From assembly GCA_021904315.1 (NCBI GenBank), contig CM038915.1:7936001-8000000 (forward strand): a stretch of DNA of 64,000 nucleotides. The letters run 5' to 3'. The notes below the pieces were generated by a model that saw nothing but the letters and a program-made list of their open reading frames with translations, had not been told where the DNA came from and searched no databases. This DNA comes from Sphagnum magellanicum (lineage: Eukaryota > Streptophyta > Sphagnopsida > Sphagnales > Sphagnaceae). Both the position numbers and the translations under genes were made by a program. Below, piece by piece: positions 57,503 through 64,000 of the stretch. The first letter of the stretch is position 1. Each line of letters begins with the position of its first letter.

Positions 57503-59788
57503 TCAATCCTTGCTGCTTGGATTTGATCCTGTTGTAGCTTTAGAACTCAAGTTCTGAATTTCCAGCACACGGAAGATGTGAACTCGGAAAGTGGCTAATA
57601 CCACAGAACAAGAGCTGCTGTTGTCACTCTTGTTGTGCTCTTCTTGCTGCTGCTGCTGCTGCAGCAGTAGCTCAAAGATGCATTCATCTCCTTCTTCCAG
57701 GAAATGGTCGCGGGCAAAGTGTGCCCATCCTGCAGGGCTGAGCAGCAATCGGTTCTGATGCTGCTTCTGTCCACGTCTGCATATCACCTCCCATGCATTG
57801 TTATCACAATCCACCAATGCAACCCAGCTGATTTTGGTGGTGCATCTGCCACTGCTGCTGTCACTGCTGCTTGGTGGCAATTGTAACAGCAGTTTGGAAT
57901 CCAGCAGAAACGCAGTTGGTATCTCCTGCCCATGGCCCCCCCAAAAAAAAACAACAACAAAAGCAATCACAGATCTCGATTTTGCATTTTTCAGCTTGAT
58001 GTTTTCTCTACAACAACGGTGTTTGTTGGCTCTACCCTTCAGTGTAGAGAGACATTGTGATGCACCCAGAAATGGATCAAAGTTTGGTATCCCCTACATT
58101 AAGGTCTGTGGTGGCAGAGTATGTCATTCTCTTGACTGCATTATATGACATAATCTTCTGCTGATGATCATACACTTGTAACAGTGACCATAATTGTTCT
58201 CTGGTCGAACATAGTACTTTTGAAAACTTGATGAATCTGCCATGCAAGACGTTAATCTCATGGAATGGTCAAGCCCTTGTCCATTATACTGGGTGCATCA
58301 TGAAGCTCACCCTAGTGGGCTCACCTGATGTCAAGTCCCTGGCATCTCACTCACAGGGACTTGACCATTCCACAGTAAATGTTTCTAGGATCATGTGGAG
58401 TCCACCATAGAAACAGTTCTTGCATAACTGAAAAGATCCACTTGGGCTTAACCATGCTAACCACCATGTGTTTCCAATTTAGTATGTGAATGAAGAATGT
58501 GTGCAATTGAGCTTCCACTGACCAGAAGGTATCTGCGATAGACTGCAGAGTCTCGCATCCGGATCTGGAAACTAGGGTTACAAAGGGCTCCTGCGCATCT
58601 TCTGGCAGCGATCATGGCTTTGCCTCTCTCCTCGTCCGTCACAGTTCGCCTCTTAGAGAGATACTCCACCTCATGCACGCGGCTCACCTTCGTCTTCGTC
58701 TTCTTCTTCCCCAGCTGCTCCTCGACCTCCTCCTTGCGACGCTTCTCGGTATAATGGCGAGATCTTAAGGATCCCAGATACTTCTTTCTGCTGCCACCAA
58801 GCTCATTAAGCTGTTTCTTCTTCCGTCCGCTTGCTGCTACTGTTGCTGCTGCTGCATTAAGAAGCGAGTCCAGCTGCTGCTGCTGCTGCTGCTGCTGCTT
58901 CTCCTCCTCCTTTTCGTCGCCACTAAGCTCCTTCTTGTCACGGGAAAGCTCAAGTGTCCTTTTCTTCCTCTGACGAATCTTTTTCTTTCTACCACTTGCG
59001 TCAAAGAGCTGGACAACAAAGCGATTGACTCGTACGAGAGTGAAGAGAAGGCGATCACCATACTCGAGTCCATTTCCTTCTACAAATTGTCTCCATCCTT
59101 TACCGATCCGAGTACAGCTACGACTTCTCAAGATCGATGTCTTCCAGCGAACTCCACTCTGTTCAACTTCCAAAACCATTTCGTCCTTGAGCTTCCGCTT
59201 TCTCGCATCAATCGTCTCTATAAAATAAGGCGGAAAAATCTGCAATGATCACAAAACACACGCAAAACCTCCTCAGATTCTTGTTCACTTCTTGCAACAA
59301 AACCAACCCACAAAAAACACACACAGACACAGAGCAAGAAACACATGATGTAACGTTTTTTTCACCCTCAAGGTATCTACAGATACTAAGGTGATAAAGA
59401 AGACCTCCGAGCACACAGATGCTTGCTGGCTTGCTCTGCTGCTGTTGTCATCATCACAAATCACAGCTGCAACAGACAGAGACTAGCTCTAGCTTCATGT
59501 CAGAGACATAGAGACACGGAGAGCTTTAGGCATGCACACAGAGAGAGAGCTTCTTTGTGAATTCTTTGTGAGAATTGTTTATGTGGGTGCGTTTGTTTTT
59601 CGGGTTTCCTCAGAGAAGCAAAAGTGGAGTGTGGGTTTTGTTGTTTGCCACACAACAACACTTACATGCTGAAATGGAGGTTTGACAGAACACTTGCCAA
59701 TTCTGCTCACAAAGAAAACAGCTCCATTGGAGATGCTAGTGTTCATTGCTGCTTTCAGCTGATGCTTCATGCCATGCATTGCAAACAT
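57503..59788 (-). CDS. Two-domain B3 DNA-binding protein (REM-like), three exons
   Basis: Putative plant-specific B3 transcription factor, nuclear. Exons, 5' to 3': 59666-59788, 58523-59239, 57503-57925. Donors are cat|gtaagt and ctg|gtcagt; both acceptors end in cag; introns are phase 0. The product is 420 aa. The first B3 domain is about residues 25-122 (FFVSRIGKC, then IFPPYFIETIDARKRKLKDE, GVRWKTSILR, GWRQFVEGNGLEYGDRLLF, VVQLFD). A basic, low-complexity linker with a polyglutamine run follows (125-255). The second B3 domain is about 265-400 (FQIRMRDSAVYRRYLL joined to EIPTAFLLDSKLLLQLP, then GWAHFARDHFLEEGDECIFE and FRVHIFRV). Both domains are split by an intron at the equivalent point, just before the IPxxF strand, which supports the model. 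Three in-frame ATGs (59788, 59779, 59770) could start translation; I took the first. A GA-rich/CT-rich leader lies upstream. Confidence 0.85.
57642..57670. repeat. CTG/CAG run in B3 exon 3
   Basis: Encodes a glutamine tract inside the second B3 domain, just after ECIFELL. A polymorphic length is likely. Confidence 0.85.
58873..58899. repeat. CTG/CAG run in B3 exon 2
   Basis: Eight consecutive codons for glutamine in the linker between the two B3 domains, followed by alanine-rich GCA/GCT codons. An ordinary coding microsatellite. Confidence 0.9.
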
Positions 59789-59856
59789 TTTTTCTCCACA
59801 AAACCCAAAACCCAACACTCAAAAGTTACTGCAAAAAAATATACTCACACACAAAA

Positions 59857-59881
59857 CACACACACACACACACACACACAC
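59857..59881. repeat. (CA)n microsatellite
   Basis: About twelve CA dinucleotides, just upstream of the B3 gene start, in the presumed promoter or leader region. Confidence 0.95.
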
Positions 59882-61060
59882 ATGCACAACTATTCTTTTG
59901 TTGCCAAAACTTGTACCAAAATTGTATCAAAGTCGGGACCAAATTTGTAACTAAGTATCAATAACACTGTGCAATCAAATCTTGAAGAGTATACATATAG
60001 CTACTTAGGTACATGATAGTTTCTTTACTGCACTTGTGGTGCTGTTGTTTTTCATTGAGGCTAACTTCTCCCTGTCTCTCTCATCATTGTTCACTTGCTC
60101 AGTACTCTCACAATTGCAACAGAAAATTCATCACTCAAGGAAGGACAAACATAACTTAACCTGTTTTGTCTTTTGGAACCTTATTCTCTGATACAATTTG
60201 TTGGATGTTTTGGATGTTTTTTTCTTCCAATTCTCCATTTCAATTTCTCAGAAGTGTCCAACAGTGGTTTTGGCTTTTCTTTTGTTTCTTTTTTCTTTCT
60301 TTTTTGGTATTGAGATTTGGGTGGTGATTGTCTGTGTATAAATTGGTTTTGTGGTCAAAAAATTATTGCCAAATTCCTCTCATTACAACCAAGAATTTTG
60401 CGAGTTTGAAAGGGAAAAAAAAGAAGCAATGTTGGTGTCACACATATTGCACTAATGTCAAACTATGATCAGTTTCACACATATTTTCAGTTGAAATGGT
60501 TGAAGCTTGAAGTCACAAAAGTTGACCAGCATCCATGCACATGCCATGCAGGATGGACATCATGGTACCTTTTCAGGTTCAGCAAATTTTTTTTTTTTTT
60601 TTAATGTCAAAAAATTTAGAAAATTAAGGTCCTTTCCTGCTGAATTTTTTTTTAATTATTATTTATTAATGTTGAAATTTCATAGCATTCAAGAAGTTGT
60701 TACAAGATAGTTTCGGGGTTTTAGTATGTATATATTATTGCATGTATTTTAAACAATTTTAGGCCATTGTCGATTTTTTTAAATTTAAATAATTTTTTTC
60801 CAAATATTCAAACAATTTTTATTTTTTTTGGTGTCAAAGTCAATTTTTCAAAATAAAATAATTATTCAATAGCCAGATGCCGAACTTAAAAAGGTACTAC
60901 ATTAGTGTGTGGATATGAAATCACTTTTTCATTGTATTCTTGTCCTAGAGCTAAATTACAATGGTTAGCTTTGTACTAACTATCAACCATCCACATGCAT
61001 CTACCTAACTCTTAGCCACCAATTGAAGTGCTTTACCTATTTGCATACTTACATAGTAAT
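59882..61060. other. AT-rich spacer upstream of the B3 gene
   Basis: Contains poly-T and TTTTTC runs and no recognised gene. The first few hundred bases are presumably B3 gene promoter, but no motif stands out beyond AT-rich TATA-like words. Confidence 0.45.
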
Positions 61061-61344
61061 TGTTATATTTCATAGTTCATTTGTTTGTTCATCCTTCAAT
61101 GGTTTGTCCCTATCTCTCTTTTGTCTCATCTATCCTTCTTTTGGAAGGTTCCAAACTTGTCCCTCTCGTAGAAGGTTCTAGACTTGTCCCTCTCTCTCTC
61201 CCACTTTCTCCTATTTAATCCTTGTATCACTATTTCTCTCCAAGTAATGTGCACCCACACAATGCAATTAATCTTTTGTCAACATGTCTTACTCTTCTCT
61301 ACTTCAATTGTTAACATATAGAACTTGATTAAAAAAATTCAACA
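61061..61344 (+). mobile_element. 5' LTR of a Ty1/copia element
   Basis: Starts TGTTATATTTCATAG and ends TTCAACA, giving the TG...CA ends of an LTR 284 bases long. Its opening bases, through TTTGTTCATCCTTC, match the sequence beginning at 63964. It contains a possible CTATTTAATCC TATA region near 61210. Immediately after it lies TGATATTATAGCTTGAGGG, a mutated primer-binding site of the initiator-Met type (usually TGGTATCAGAGC). Confidence 0.82.
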
Positions 61345-63963
61345 TGATATTATAGCTTGAGGGATTGAAGTAAGAAAGTTTAGAAAGAGGAGTGGGAAAG
61401 ATAAGAAGGCTTTAAAAGTTAAAAGAGATTAACAAAAGGGCTCACAAATGGTAGAAGAAAATCAAGAAGTGGAAGATATTCCAACCAATTAAGGAAGTCT
61501 TCAAGTCCTAAGGCCCTTCTCATTTATTTCAAAAGTATGCTCCTAGTTTTGACGTCTCCATACTAAAATCCATTTATTTTGAAGGTAATCAGAACTACTA
61601 TGTTTGGTCATTTAAAATGATGAACTTCTTGGAAAAGAAAAATTCTTAGAAAAATGTGAAGAATCCAAAAGAGATGAACCAAAAAACTTAGAACACCTAG
61701 AAGCATAACTAGCTTAGTTGTCAATAGATTCCTTTTGGTATTTTGACTATGGAACAACTAAGCATGTAAACAACAATGACCTTTCAATTTCCTTTTTAAA
61801 AAGATTTCACAAAAACACAATAATTATTGCATGGTTCAAACTTGTCAAACTAAGAGTCTATGTAAACTTGGCAAATGAAACCAACATAGACATCACATTC
61901 TTTGATGTAATAACAAATGAGAGGTGGAGGAAAGCCATGAAGGAATAAATGGAAGCCATTTCCAAGAATCATACATGGATGTTGGTGAAATTGCCCCAAT
62001 ACCACAAACCAATTTTAGTTGAATGGATTTTCAAGATCAAGGAAGATCAACATAAGCAAACCAAATATAAAGCTCGCCTAGTGGCATGGGATGCAAACAA
62101 AAGACCAAAATATACTACAAAGATTTGTTCTCTCTTATGGGAAAATGGACCACCATCAAACTAGTCACAATAATTGGCTAATCTTCAAGGTTGGGAGCTT
62201 CATCACATGGATGTCAAATCAACCTTCTTAAATGGGAAGATTGAACAAAAAATTTAATCTTCCCATTTGTAACAACCCCTAGGATTTGTCATATAAAGAC
62301 AAGGACTAGTTTACACGTTCAACAAAACCTTGTATGAACTCAAGCAAGCTCCAAAAGCCTAGTTTGAAAGAATTGACACTTAACAAATCAAGGATTGAAC
62401 AAAAGTGCCCAAAACAAAAATTTGTACCAATTGAAGAACTTGAAACAACAGTTTCTTATGATTGTTTACATAAATGATCTCTTCATTATTGGTAGCAACA
62501 AAATCAACATTAGCTTGATGAAAGAAAAATTGGAAAAATAGTTTGAAATGTCAAATTAAACTTAGCCTTATGATACCTAGACCTTGAATTCAAAAAAAGG
62601 CTTTAGGGAACATATCTCAATCAAAATTCTTTTGCCACAAATTTATTAATTGAATTTAACATGTCAAATTACAACCCCTTTAACACCCCATTGGTTGAAG
62701 GCTTGAAGTTGAAAACCAGCATGAATTTTCCCAAAGTTAACACAACACACATCGAAACCTAGTTGGTAAGTTAATCTTTCTTACAAATACCAAACCTAAC
62801 ATTCCATTTATAGTGAACCTTATGTGCATATATATGTAGAAACCACAAGAATCACATTTGAAAGCCACTAAATCAATTCTTTGATATCTTAAAGGAACTA
62901 TTAATGCAAGGTTATTTTACAAAATAGGAACAAACCTCGTTTTCACTATATTTATTAATGCAAATTGGGGAGGAAATGTAGATTCTAGAAAACCAACTAG
63001 AGGATATTTTTTCAAATTAGTTCAAAAACCTTAATCACATTGAACCAAAAAACAAAAAAAAAACACCATGGTTTTGTCATCTACAAAATCCAAATTTAGA
63101 ATACTCTTGGAAGTTCCAAAAGAAGGAAAATTGGCTCCTAGACTTACTTGTTGAACTTGGCATGAACAATGCAACATCTGTACCCATGCACTACAACAAT
63201 GGAAGTTGCATCAAGATTGCAAAGGACCTAGTGTATCACTCCAAAACAAAACCTTTCGCCATTCATTTCAAATACATATAACAATTTACAAAAAAATGAA
63301 TAAATTAGAATTACCTACATCCCATTTACAAAACAATTAGCCAACCTTATTTATAAAAGCTCTAGGGAAAAAAAAGTTTCTACAATGTAGAAACCTAATG
63401 AAGAGGACGACGTAAAAAGAAAAATTGCCTCTTGTTCAACGAGGAGACTAACATTCCAAGTTGTGTTCCTCTTCCTAAATGAAGTTGTTTAAACTCTGTT
63501 TGTAACACCAACAAGACTCCTTCTCCTTCTCATTTTGCCTTGTTTAGCACTCACTTCAAGCATCAACTTGTTTCCTCCACCATATGCAAACAAGCCTTGA
63601 AGGTCTTGGGTCACATAATGATTCCATTTTGAGCACCTTGGGCCAAAGACTTTGGAGCACAAATTTGTTTAAGAGCCTAGGAAAAGTAGGACCAACAAGA
63701 AATAACTCACAAAAAAACATAAATTTCCCCCTTTTAGAAACATTTTATTCGTTTCATTTTTGGTTCCATATCCAAGACCTATAGTTTGGACATTTCTACC
63801 TATTACTCCTAACATCTTGTTTTAAATATGAATAAACTAAAAAAAACACACACACATTATGTGGAAGTTCTTTTAGAGTCATCACTTAAGGCTTAAACTC
63901 TGTATTTTTTCTTTAGGTTCTATCTAAAAATAATTAATTTGCCCATTAGAAGTTGAAAGGGGG
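61345..63963 (+). pseudogene. Degenerate copia polyprotein, internally deleted
   Basis: Between the LTRs the plus-strand frames, with many stops, read: a protease-like WYFDYGTTKHVNNN near 61735; then directly the start of reverse transcriptase, WRKAMKE (61925), NHTWMLVKLPQYHKPILVEW and TKYKARLVAW; HHMDVKSTFLNGKI (62195); the catalytic box as YINDL (62470) instead of YVDD; KATKSILYLKGT-like sequence (62865); RNase H NANWGGNVDSRKPTRGY (62955); and a final HSKTKPFAIHFKYI (63235). The integrase that should lie between protease and reverse transcriptase is missing, and one catalytic Asp is replaced by Asn. The element cannot move on its own. A purine-rich tract (GAAGTTGAAAGGGGG) at 63949-63963 is the expected polypurine primer. 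Confidence 0.85.
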
Positions 63964-64000
63964 TGTTAAATTTTAGGGTTAATTTTTTTGTTCATCCTTC
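63964..64000 (+). mobile_element. 3' LTR of the copia element, cut by window end
   Basis: Begins TGTTAAATTTTAGGG right after the polypurine tract and agrees with the 5' LTR start, including TTTGTTCATCCTTC. Only 37 bases lie in the window, so the target-site duplication cannot be tested. Confidence 0.78.

Noticed and set aside
57021..57557. 178-codon plus-strand open frame with Met/Leu-rich membrane-like segment
   Set aside because: It runs through the tandem array and then antisense to the B3 gene's end. The hydrophobic stretch comes from CTG and ATG repeats.
1..64000. tRNA or rRNA genes
   Set aside because: I saw no tRNA-like A/B box pair with a foldable cloverleaf and no rRNA core sequence. 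A covariance-model scan could still find one that I missed.

Overview
This is nuclear DNA from a land plant. It is AT-rich, genes have short GT-AG introns, and transposable-element debris is dense. Plant-type families are present: an RH7-like DEAD-box helicase with a GUCT domain, a two-domain B3 protein, a chloroplast-type CK2 alpha, a RABE/Rab8 GTPase, a DEMETER/ROS1-like glycosylase fragment, and Ty1/copia, hAT and Helitron elements. I cannot name the species. The intron-rich, repeat-bloated look would suit a fern, lycophyte, gymnosperm or large bryophyte genome, but that is only an impression.

Layout. 1-5.1 kb: a same-strand mosaic of broken, intron-containing gene pieces (EHD, Rab8, eIF3h, CK2 alpha, EHD again), resembling DNA-level transduplication. 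5.1-10.5 kb: AT-rich spacer with minisatellites, a cluster of CCACGTGG-like palindromes and a (GT)n tract. 10.5-14.7 kb: a dead hAT transposase (BED finger to C-terminal dimerisation domain) split by a 2.1-kb block bounded by inverted repeats. 15.5-33.0 kb: a direct tandem duplication of a unit of about 7.8 kb. Each copy carries decayed minus-strand reading frames of unknown family, a 79-bp tandem repeat and one intact two-exon MDR-type reductase gene (325 and 324 codons). The second copy is longer by almost exactly the sum of two later insertions: a 939-bp solo LTR and a 957-bp Helitron. The first copy preserves the empty Helitron site. 33.0-40.8 kb: repeats and relics, including an inverted reductase pseudogene, a copia reverse-transcriptase scrap and a DNA-glycosylase fragment.

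40.8-45.9 kb holds a complete 15-exon RH7-like nucleolar RNA helicase on the minus strand (713 aa by my splice model). Telo-box motifs lie in its upstream region, and a tandem array of about 140-bp units follows. 46.9-55.6 kb is gene-free AT-rich DNA containing two long, diverged inverted-repeat pairs in an unexpected order. 56.0-57.3 kb is another tandem array. 57.5-59.8 kb is a three-exon, two-B3-domain transcription-factor-like gene (420 aa) on the minus strand. 61.06 kb to the end is a degenerate Ty1/copia element with a recognisable 5' LTR, primer site, reverse transcriptase/RNase H remnants and the start of the 3' LTR.

The genes do not form a pathway. The four intact loci (two reductases, helicase, B3 protein) are independent housekeeping or regulatory genes embedded in repeats. 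I found no defence system, CRISPR array, tRNA or rRNA. The best candidates for something undescribed are the unidentified minus-strand frames conserved in both duplicate units, the gene-fragment mosaic, and the permuted inverted repeats at 46.9-55.6 kb.
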